From the NCBI GenBank assembly GCA_012837765.1, contig DUQO01000065.1, forward strand, positions 1 to 34,015: a stretch of 34,015 nt of DNA, given 5' to 3'. The notes under the pieces were generated by a model. It was not told the origin of the DNA. It saw only the letters and a list, made by a program, of their open reading frames with translations, and did not search any database. The DNA comes from Mollicutes bacterium. GTDB taxonomy: Bacteria; Bacillota_I; Bacilli_A; RF39; UBA660. Shown here piece by piece: positions 9,809 to 17,710 of the stretch (positions are counted from its first letter, which is position 1; the number at the start of each line of letters is the position of its first letter). The position numbers were made by a program, and so were the translations under genes.

Positions 9809-10176
9809 GTTTAAATCTTTTTTATTTCTGATAAATTCTCTTAACATTTTTGTTAATGCTCTTTTTTCAATGCGAGAAACATAACTTCTACTGATATTTA
9901 ATTCTTTAGCAATATCTTTTTGGGTTGTATCATCATTACCATTTAAACCATATCTTTTCATAATAATATTTTTTTCTCTTGGTGTTAAAACATTCATGTA
10001 TTCTTTTAATGCTTTTATGTTATCTTTAATATTTATATCTTCTATAAAATCAGGTTTTGGTGTTTTTAATACATCTAAAAAAGTTATTTCATTACCATCT
10101 TTATCAAAGCCTATTGATTCGTTTATACTTATATTTTTACTATTTTTTTTATCACTTCTAAAGTGCATTAGTATTT
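9806..10176 (-). CDS. sigK: sigK C-terminal segment (sporulation sigma-K regions 3-4), disconnected from its N-terminal half
   Basis: In frame upstream of the ATG at 10168: NEILMHFRSDKKNSKNISINESIGFDKDGNEITFLDVL...LTPREKNIIMKRYGL...TQKDIAKELNISRSYVSRIEKRAL; matches SigK regions 3/4; no convincing RBS of its own. Confidence 0.88.
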
Positions 10177-10181
10177 CATTT
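10170..10181. other. Attachment site at the sigK C-half/recombinase junction
   Basis: AGTATTTCATTT, 11/12 match to AGTATTACATTT at 19958-19969; both sit at the break in the sigK reading frame. Confidence 0.8.
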
Positions 10182-11879
10182 GAAATTATCTCTCACTGGA
10201 AGTGCTGTATTATCTATATCTCTAGCGCCTATAAAATTAATAACTAAGTTCTCACCATCAGTAGTAACTGATGGTAAAATGGCTTTAATCATCGTTCTTT
10301 TAACTTTTAAATTAAGATCATCAAAAGAGTTAAGGTATGTATCTAATATATTTAAAATTAAATCAGCCATATCTTTATCTTTTATTTCAGTATGATCTCT
10401 TTTAGTTATTTCTTTAATTTGTTTTTCTATGTTTTTATTTGTTTCTTTAAGTTTTTTAATCTTATTATTTATCTCATCCATTTCACTAATTTCAATATAG
10501 GGTATCTTTTCAATATAACCTTCAATAGAATTTTCATTTTTATTAATAGCTTTTCTTAAAGTTTTAAGTTCTTCATTGATTTTAGTTTCTTTATCAAAAA
10601 TACTAGTAGAAATATCTTTTAATTTTAAATATAACTTAGAAGTAGGAAGAGATACTTTTTTTATTTCTTCCATAACTAAATCATCAATAACTCTTCCGTT
10701 AACATTAGGGCAGTTACATTTAACCCTTCTGCTTTTTTCTTTTAACTCACACATATAGTTAAATTTTCTTCTGCCAAGTTCATCATAACCCGGTGATGTT
10801 TTAGCTCTCATAAAAGAGCCGCAGAAAGAACATCTAATAATACCTGATAATAAAGCATTAGTAACACTAGCATGGCGATATCTTTTACTAGTATTACCCT
10901 TAATTATGTTTTGAACTTCTACCCAATCTTTTCCAGATATAATTCCCTTGTGTTTCCCAACAGATACTATCCACTCAGTAATAACTTTATCAACTATAAC
11001 AGGCTTTCCAGTAGAGGATTTACCAGTACCTGTTTTGTTATAAACCATTAAACCATTTTTACCATTAAATCTATCAATATCAGCATGAATATCAATTTTA
11101 AAATTTTTAAAATAATTATAAGTATGCATATCAGCAATAGCATAAACTGGATTAGTTAAAATATTTTTAAGAGTCCATCTTGTATAATTTTTATTGTTTT
11201 TAGTTTTAATATCATTATTAATCATAAAGGTTTCTAATTTAGTTTGAGAACGAAGTTCAATCATCTTAGAAAAAATTAATTTAATAACTCTAACTTCTTC
11301 CTCTACTGGAGATAATTTAAATAATTTTCTTTTCTTATCATCATTATCTTTAACATACTCAACAGCCTCAGACTTAAACCCAGTAGGAGTAGCACCACCA
11401 AGCCACCTTCCTGTTTTAGATAAAGCAATCATATTATCAGTAATACGCTCAGCTATAGTATCTCTTTCTAATTGAGCAAATACTGAAGTAATATAAATCA
11501 TAGCTTTTCCCATCGGACTTTCAGTATCAATATTTTCAGTAACAGATATTAAACTAACATTATAATCAGTTAACTTTTCAAGTAGCGAACTAAAATCACT
11601 AACATTACGACTAATACGATCTAACTTATAAAATACAATAGCTTTTATTTCATTATTTTGAATAGCTTTTAACATATTTTGAAAAGCAGGTCTTTTAGTA
11701 TTAGCACCAGTATAACCTTCATCTTCATATATAATAATATCCTTTTTAATATCAATATCATCATACTTCATATTAATAGCCTTTTTACAAGCTTCAATCT
11801 GAATAGAAGTACTATCTCCTTTTCCAGTAAACTTAGATTTACGTGAATAAATAGCAATTTTTCTAGTATCTTTTTCCAT
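10176..11879 (-). CDS. Large serine recombinase (SpoIVCA-like sigK-element excisionase)
   Basis: Resolvase domain RKIAIYSRKSKFTGKGDSTSIQIE, FYKLDRISRN; recombinase and Zn-ribbon region CSFCGSFM...C...CNCP; RBS AAGGAGGA; adjacent to sigK half. Confidence 0.93.
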   Translation of the reverse strand: MEKDTRKIAIYSRKSKFTGKGDSTSIQIEACKKAINMKYDDIDIKKDIIIYEDEGYTGANTKRPAFQNMLKAIQNNEIKAIVFYKLDRISRNVSDFSSLLEKLTDYNVSLISVTENIDTESPMGKAMIYITSVFAQLERDTIAERITDNMIALSKTGRWLGGATPTGFKSEAVEYVKDNDDKKRKLFKLSPVEEEVRVIKLIFSKMIELRSQTKLETFMINNDIKTKNNKNYTRWTLKNILTNPVYAIADMHTYNYFKNFKIDIHADIDRFNGKNGLMVYNKTGTGKSSTGKPVIVDKVITEWIVSVGKHKGIISGKDWVEVQNIIKGNTSKRYRHASVTNALLSGIIRCSFCGSFMRAKTSPGYDELGRRKFNYMCELKEKSRRVKCNCPNVNGRVIDDLVMEEIKKVSLPTSKLYLKLKDISTSIFDKETKINEELKTLRKAINKNENSIEGYIEKIPYIEISEMDEINNKIKKLKETNKNIEKQIKEITKRDHTEIKDKDMADLILNILDTYLNSFDDLNLKVKRTMIKAILPSVTTDGENLVINFIGARDIDNTALPVRDNFK

Positions 11880-12048
11880 AGAATCCTCCTTAATATATCA
11901 TTCCCGATATGTGTACAGTCATATTATACTACAAGAGAAGATGTAAGCACAGAGGAAATTGAGAAAAATATTTTATATAATCTTTAATTTAAGACAAACA
12001 CTCAAAAAAATGATATAATTTAATTAGTATAGATTTAAGGGTGGTAAA

Positions 12049-13707
12049 ATGAAAGCAACAAATTTATCAAAACAAAAAAGAGAAAATATGCTTAAAACAT
12101 TAAATGAAATTAAGAAAAAAATTACAGATGATTCGGTTTTGCAAGATATAACTTTAATAGAGAATGAATTAAATAACAAAAAATACGGTTTAATTTGGGA
12201 AGAACATCAAGAAAGAGTAGATGTAGAACTACAAACACAAATACCTATTTTTGAAAATGTTGAAGATAAAAAAATTTATAACGATAAAAACAATAATTAT
12301 AATTTTTTGCTTGAAGGAGATAATTTACACAGTTTATATTTACTTGAAAAAACTCATAAAGGTAAAATTGATGTTATCTATATTGATCCTCCGTATAATA
12401 CTGGAAAAAAAGATGAATGGATGTATAATGATTGTAATGTAGACTTAAACGATGATTACAAACATAGTAAGTGGCTTTCTTTCATCTCGAAAAGGTTAGA
12501 AATAGCAAAAAAGGTTATTGCAGAAGACGGGTATATTGTTATTTCTATAGATGATAATGAGTATGCACAATTAAAATTATTATGTGATGATGTATTTGGA
12601 GAAAACAATTTTATTTGTAATTTTGTTTGGCAAAAAAATTTTGCACCGAAAAATGATAATAAATATATTTCTACAAGTCATGAATACATATTGATGTATT
12701 CTAAAAACAAAGATTTATATGACCGAAATTTACTACCAAGAAGTGCAAAAAACGATGCAGGTTATTCAAACCCTGATGATGATCCAAGAGGCTCTTGGGC
12801 ATCAGGAACTTGTTTAGCAACAACCTTTTCTGAAAGTGGCGTATTTAAAGTAGTAGCCCCTAATGGAAAAAAACATTTGCCACCTACTGGGAGATGTTGG
12901 AGATACTCAGAACAAAAGTTTAAAGAATTAATGGCTGATAATAGAATCTGGTTCGGTAAAAAAGGTGATGGAGTACCACGTGTAAAAAGGTTTCTGTTTG
13001 AAATGCCACAAGGTATAGTTCCTCAAACTTGGTTAAAATACGAGGATGTAGGTAGTGGACAAGATGGTACAAAAAATTTAAAAGATAAATTTAATGGCGA
13101 AATGGTGTTTAACTTTCCAAAACCCGTAAAGTTAATAAAGTTTTTAATAGATAGACATAAAAACAAAAATGCCATTGTCCTTGATTTCTTTGCAGGCTCA
13201 GGAACTACAGCACAAGCTGTTTTAGAACTTAATAAAGAAGATGGTGGTAATAGACAATTTATTCTATGTACTAACAATGAGAACAATATTTGTGAAGATA
13301 TTACTTATCAAAGAATAAAAACTGTAATTACTGGTAAAAGAAAAGATGAGAGTATATATTCTGAAGGAATACCAGCTAATCTTAAATACTTCAAAACATC
13401 TTATGTCCCTAAGATAAATACCGAAGAGGAAAATTTACATACTAATCTACTTGTTAATATAAAAAACTTAATAGAGCTTGAAAATGGGATAGATATAGAT
13501 GATAAAAAAATAAGAGTTTATTTAAATGAAAAAGAACTGGATTCATTTTCTAGTAATGAAAAAGGTTTAAAAGAATGTGAAATTATATATATTTCATCTG
13601 ATGTATTACTGTCACAAGTACAAGAACAAAAATTTAGAGATAATAATATAAAAGTATTTATTATTCCAGAGTATTATTTTAAAGATGAAATAATGGAGGT
13701 GTTATAA
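12049..13707 (+). CDS. Type III restriction-modification DNA methyltransferase (Mod)
   Basis: VIYIDPPYNTGKKDEW (DPPY motif IV), VLDFFAGSGTTAQAVLELN (motif I); beta-class order; followed by Res with TAATG overlap. Confidence 0.93.
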   Translation: MKATNLSKQKRENMLKTLNEIKKKITDDSVLQDITLIENELNNKKYGLIWEEHQERVDVELQTQIPIFENVEDKKIYNDKNNNYNFLLEGDNLHSLYLLEKTHKGKIDVIYIDPPYNTGKKDEWMYNDCNVDLNDDYKHSKWLSFISKRLEIAKKVIAEDGYIVISIDDNEYAQLKLLCDDVFGENNFICNFVWQKNFAPKNDNKYISTSHEYILMYSKNKDLYDRNLLPRSAKNDAGYSNPDDDPRGSWASGTCLATTFSESGVFKVVAPNGKKHLPPTGRCWRYSEQKFKELMADNRIWFGKKGDGVPRVKRFLFEMPQGIVPQTWLKYEDVGSGQDGTKNLKDKFNGEMVFNFPKPVKLIKFLIDRHKNKNAIVLDFFAGSGTTAQAVLELNKEDGGNRQFILCTNNENNICEDITYQRIKTVITGKRKDESIYSEGIPANLKYFKTSYVPKINTEEENLHTNLLVNIKNLIELENGIDIDDKKIRVYLNEKELDSFSSNEKGLKECEIIYISSDVLLSQVQEQKFRDNNIKVFIIPEYYFKDEIMEVL

Positions 13708-15911
13708 TGCAAGGAATTAGTTTAAAAGATTTTCAAATTAAAACAGTTAATAAATTATTAGATTATACAACTGTTGGCGATAGAAAAGAAGTTTTATTGC
13801 AAGCACCTACCGGAAGTGGTAAAACAATAATATTACTATCATATATTGAAGAATATTTAGAAGAAAATAAAAATACCGTATTTGTTTGGCTTACTCCAGG
13901 TAGAGGAGATCTAGAGGAGCAGAGCAATAAAAAAATGAGAAAGTTTTTGCCTAATCATTCTACAAAATTCATTCAAGATGTTTTATTACAAGGTTTTGAT
14001 GCTAAAGACACAGCATTTATTAACTGGGAAACAATTACTAAAAAAGGTAATAACGCTTTAAAAGAAACAGAAAGAAAAAACTTATTTGAACGCATTAGTG
14101 AAGCTCATAATAAAGGTTTAAAATTTATTGCTATTGTTGATGAAGAACATGTAAATAAAACTATTAAAGCAGAAGCTATTATAGAGTATTTAGAACCTGA
14201 ATATATTGTAAGAGTAAGCGCTACTACTAAAACTAATAAAGAAGCAGCCTTTATAGAAGTAAATGAATTAGATGTTATAGCTGAAGGTTTAATTACAAGA
14301 GCTTTATATATTAATGAAGGTGTGTCTAATCAAGATATACTCACTAATGAACATGAGTATTTAATTGACCTAGCACTTACTAAAAGAAAAAACATTAGAA
14401 ATGAATATATTAAAAGGGATCTTAGAATAAACCCATTAATAATTATTCAAGTACCAAATAAATCTGATGACTTAATTAAACAAATAGAAAAAATATTAGA
14501 ATCTAAAGAATATACTTATAATCATGGTAATCTAGCTATATGGTTATCTGATAGAAAAGAAAATATTGAAGATATAGAAGCTAACTTTGCACAACCGGTT
14601 ATTTTAATAATGAAACAAGCAATATCAACTGGTTGGGATTGTCCGCGTGCAAAAATTTTAGTAAAACTAAGGGAGAACATGAGTGAAGATTTTGAAACAC
14701 AAACTTTAGGAAGAATAAGAAGAATGCCAGAAGCTCATCATTATGATAATGTTTTGCTTGATAATTGTTATCTTTATACTTTTGATGAAAAATATGAAGA
14801 AACAGTTAGACAAGAATTAGGAAATAATGCTTCAGATTCTAAAGTTATTTTTTTAAAAAATGAATATAAAGATTTCTCTTTAATTAAAGAAATAGCTAAT
14901 AGTGAATTTGATGGTTTTGATGATAGAGAGACATTTAGAATTTTACATCAATATTTTATAGACAAATATAATTTAACAACTAATAAAAAAAATAATCAAG
15001 TTATTTTAGAATCTCATGGTTATAAGTTTAAAGATACGATTGAAAGTAATATAGTACAAGATAAAATAATAAAATTACATTCTAGTGAACTTGAATCAGC
15101 AAATAGAATAAAAGTTGAATCTTCTGTTACTACTAGTAAAAATGGTTTTGAACTTAGATATTCTATTGGAATGATATCTTCAAGAATTGGAATCAGGTAT
15201 GATCGTACTAGGTTGATGCTTGAGCGAATGTTTTTAAAAAGTAAACTATTCACTAAAAAGTTTGTTAACTTATCTATAATTGAATTTTATGCTTTTGTGA
15301 TAAATAATGAAAGTCTCTTAAAACATGACTTTCATGAAGCGGTTTCACAAAAAGCAAGACAACAAAAAATGGACCTAGAAGAAGTGAAAGCTGTAAAATG
15401 GGGTTTCCCACAACAAAACTATATTAAATATGACAAAACCATGAAAGATACAGAAATATATAATAAAAATGTATATATTGAATATCCAAACAGTACTATA
15501 AAATCAACAAGCGAGAGATTATTTGAGCATTTTTGTGAAAATAATGAAAACATAAAATGGTTTTACAAAAATGGGGATAAAGCAGCTGAATATTTTTCAA
15601 TTGTTTATGTAGATGCAATTAACAAAAGATGGCATTTTTATCCTGATTACATATTGTGTGATCATAAAAATAATATTTGGATTATTGAAACTAAAGGTGG
15701 AGAATCGATAAGTGGACAATCTAAAAATATTGATATTAAAGTGGAAAACAAGTTTGAAGCTTTAAAAAAATATGCTACTGAACATAATATTAATTTTGGT
15801 ATTGTTAGAGACTATGATAAAAATGGTTGGTTATATCTATGTAATACAGAATATACTGATGATATGGGAAATGATAACTGGGTGCTGTTAAAAGATATTT
15901 TTAATGATTAG
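13707..15911 (+). CDS. Type III restriction enzyme Res subunit (SF2 helicase + PD-(D/E)XK)
   Basis: QAPTGSGKTIILL, IVDEEHVNKT, RVSATTK, ISTGWDCPRAKILVKLRE, TLGRIRRMP; C-terminal YPDYILCDHKNNIWIIETKG nuclease motif. Confidence 0.93.
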   Translation: MQGISLKDFQIKTVNKLLDYTTVGDRKEVLLQAPTGSGKTIILLSYIEEYLEENKNTVFVWLTPGRGDLEEQSNKKMRKFLPNHSTKFIQDVLLQGFDAKDTAFINWETITKKGNNALKETERKNLFERISEAHNKGLKFIAIVDEEHVNKTIKAEAIIEYLEPEYIVRVSATTKTNKEAAFIEVNELDVIAEGLITRALYINEGVSNQDILTNEHEYLIDLALTKRKNIRNEYIKRDLRINPLIIIQVPNKSDDLIKQIEKILESKEYTYNHGNLAIWLSDRKENIEDIEANFAQPVILIMKQAISTGWDCPRAKILVKLRENMSEDFETQTLGRIRRMPEAHHYDNVLLDNCYLYTFDEKYEETVRQELGNNASDSKVIFLKNEYKDFSLIKEIANSEFDGFDDRETFRILHQYFIDKYNLTTNKKNNQVILESHGYKFKDTIESNIVQDKIIKLHSSELESANRIKVESSVTTSKNGFELRYSIGMISSRIGIRYDRTRLMLERMFLKSKLFTKKFVNLSIIEFYAFVINNESLLKHDFHEAVSQKARQQKMDLEEVKAVKWGFPQQNYIKYDKTMKDTEIYNKNVYIEYPNSTIKSTSERLFEHFCENNENIKWFYKNGDKAAEYFSIVYVDAINKRWHFYPDYILCDHKNNIWIIETKGGESISGQSKNIDIKVENKFEALKKYATEHNINFGIVRDYDKNGWLYLCNTEYTDDMGNDNWVLLKDIFND

Positions 15912-16024
15912 TAGCTGTAATAATAAAACCAAATTTTAAAACTAAATTCAATCTGAAAAACAATCGAATTTCAATCTGGATTTTATACTAAAAAACAGCG
16001 ATAAAACATCGAAAATTTACCCCA

Positions 16025-16052
16025 TTGACCTACTGCTTTTATGTGTTATAAT
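16025..16052 (+). promoter_or_regulatory. Sigma-A-type promoter upstream of putative small RNA
   Basis: TTGACC - 16 nt - TATAAT with TG extension. Confidence 0.6.
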
Positions 16053-16058
16053 ATGATA

Positions 16059-16167
16059 AACTGAGTAAATAGTAAGATAATGTTATTTATTCAGTAATAA
16101 ATAGTGTATTCAAACATTAATTTTTAGTAGTAAAAGAGGTTAGAGTTTTCTCTAACCTTTTCTTTTT
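16059..16167 (+). ncRNA. Putative small structured RNA or attenuated leader
   Basis: Promoter followed by hairpin CTGAGTAAATA(16061-16071)/TATTTATTCAG(16084-16094), then terminator GGTTAGAG-TTTT-CTCTAACC-TTTTCTTTTT; no substantial ORF between. Confidence 0.5.
16134..16167 (+). terminator. Rho-independent terminator
   Basis: GGTTAGAG TTTT CTCTAACC followed by TTTTCTTTTT. Confidence 0.8.
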
Positions 16168-16233
16168 AGTTAAATATCTGTATAATATAATTGATTGGTG
16201 ATTATATAACATTAATATAAGGATGGTGTAATT

Positions 16234-17145
16234 GTGTTATTTAAATTAGAAAATAAAAATGTTAAAAAAATAACTGAAAAAACTTTTAATCTAGAAAAAG
16301 ATATTCAAAGTTTAGTTGAAAATAATATGGAAGCATTATTAGGACTAGAATTTATAACAACAGAGTTTCAAGTAGATAACTCTAATTTGAGACTTGATTC
16401 AGTAGCATATGATAAAGAAAATAATGCTTTTAAAATAATTGAATATAAAAGAGGAAGAAATGAAAGTTTGATAGATCAAGGTTATACTTATTTAAATCTT
16501 TTGTTTTCTAACAAAGCTGATTTTGTTCTTAAATATAATGAAGTTAAGAATAAAAATTTGAAGATAAGTGATATAGACTGGGAACAATCAAGAGTAGTTT
16601 TCATATCTCAACAGTTTACTAATTATCAAACAAAAGCAAATAATTTTAAAAATAATCCAATAGAATTAATTCAAATAAAAAAGTATGAAGATAATATTAT
16701 TGAACTTGATTTTATTGAAAAAAATAGTACTACTGAATTACCATTTAACGAACAGTTTAATAACAAAATATCGAATGTTTCAAAACAAGTTAAAGTATAT
16801 ACTGAAGAGGAACATATAAACAAAACAAGTGATGAATTAAAAGAAATATATTATAACTTAAAAGATGTTTTATTAAGCTGGGGAAATATAAAAATCGATC
16901 CTAAAAAACTTTATGTTGCCTTTAAAGGAACTACAAATATAGTTGACATAGTTTTTTATAGAAGTTCATTAAAGATGTCGTTAAATTTAAAATATGGTGA
17001 ACTGGATGATCTTAAAGGATTGGCTGAAGATGTCAGAAATATTGGGAAATGGGGTAATGGAGATTATAGAATAGTTATCAGAGATGATGAAGATTTTGAA
17101 TATATTTTAAGCTTAATAAAGCAATCTTGGAAGAGAAATAAATAA
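16234..17145 (+). CDS. PD-(D/E)XK-like N-terminal domain plus DUF5655-like C-terminal domain protein
   Basis: RLDSVAYDKENNAFKIIEYKRGRNESLIDQGYTYL (D...ExK-like) and C-terminal KLYVAFKGTTNIVDIVFYRSSLKMSLNLKYGELDD...DVRNIGKWGNGDYRIVI. Start codon assigned by track; RBS AAGGATGGTG. Confidence 0.65.
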   Translation: MLFKLENKNVKKITEKTFNLEKDIQSLVENNMEALLGLEFITTEFQVDNSNLRLDSVAYDKENNAFKIIEYKRGRNESLIDQGYTYLNLLFSNKADFVLKYNEVKNKNLKISDIDWEQSRVVFISQQFTNYQTKANNFKNNPIELIQIKKYEDNIIELDFIEKNSTTELPFNEQFNNKISNVSKQVKVYTEEEHINKTSDELKEIYYNLKDVLLSWGNIKIDPKKLYVAFKGTTNIVDIVFYRSSLKMSLNLKYGELDDLKGLAEDVRNIGKWGNGDYRIVIRDDEDFEYILSLIKQSWKRNK

Positions 17146-17167
17146 TTAATTTGTAAAATATAATGAC

Positions 17168-17255
17168 AAAAATGCACTCAATATGCAAGGCAGTCCACGA
17201 AAACATAAGGAAAAAATGCACTACATAATAGGTGCATTTTTTAATTTGCCTTGCA
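17168..17255. repeat. Nested inverted repeats (terminator-like or structured RNA)
   Basis: Outer TGCAAGGCA(17184-17192)/TGCCTTGCA(17247-17255); inner AAAAAATGCAC(17211-17221)/GTGCATTTTTT(17232-17242); extra copy AAAAATGCACT at 17168. Confidence 0.7.
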
Positions 17256-17462
17256 ATAGCCATTTTGTAAACCCTTATATTATAAGGGCAAACTAACCAC
17301 TGGTAAGTTGTGTGAGTGCTACTCTTATCCTGTTATAACTTGCTTAAGTAAAATGATGTTTTGTGTCACAAAATTAAACAATTTAAGTATTGAATTGGAA
17401 CATAAATTAAAGTTTCATTTTATTAATTTACGTTTCATAAAGTTAAGAAAGGAGTCAATATT

Positions 17463-17636
17463 ATGAAAGTAATTGTTAACATGCCAGAAGATATTAAGAA
17501 ATTAGAAAGTGCTATTATAGACTTTCATAAGACTCTTATTCTTGAGAAAATTAACAATCTAGAGGTTACTGATGAGGACAAGAAAAAGGTTTTTAAAATG
17601 ATATTAGAAACACTTAATATTGAAAAAACAAATTAA
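17463..17636 (+). CDS. Small protein, 57 aa, unknown function (not in ORF track)
   Basis: MKVIVNMPEDIKKLESAIIDFHKTLILEKINNLEVTDEDKKKVFKMILETLNIEKTN*; RBS AAAGGAG just upstream. Confidence 0.65.
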   Translation: MKVIVNMPEDIKKLESAIIDFHKTLILEKINNLEVTDEDKKKVFKMILETLNIEKTN

Positions 17637-17710
17637 ATCAGTTACTAAATCAAATTACTTTAACTTCGAAAACATAAATGATATAATTACAATAATGATG
17701 AGGGATTTTT

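Noticed and set aside
9806-10168. C-half of sigK as a stand-alone small sigma-like gene or frameshift pseudogene
   Set aside because: The frame continues upstream (NEIL) to the att repeat, there is no convincing RBS, and the N-half exists 9.8 kb away in the same orientation with a matching repeat; interruption by an element explains it better.
10180-10758. Plus-strand ORFs opposite the recombinase
   Set aside because: Antisense to a strongly supported serine recombinase; no domain signal.
17078-17263. Minus-strand 61-aa ORF
   Set aside because: Spans the nested inverted repeats and the 3' end of another gene; likely spurious.
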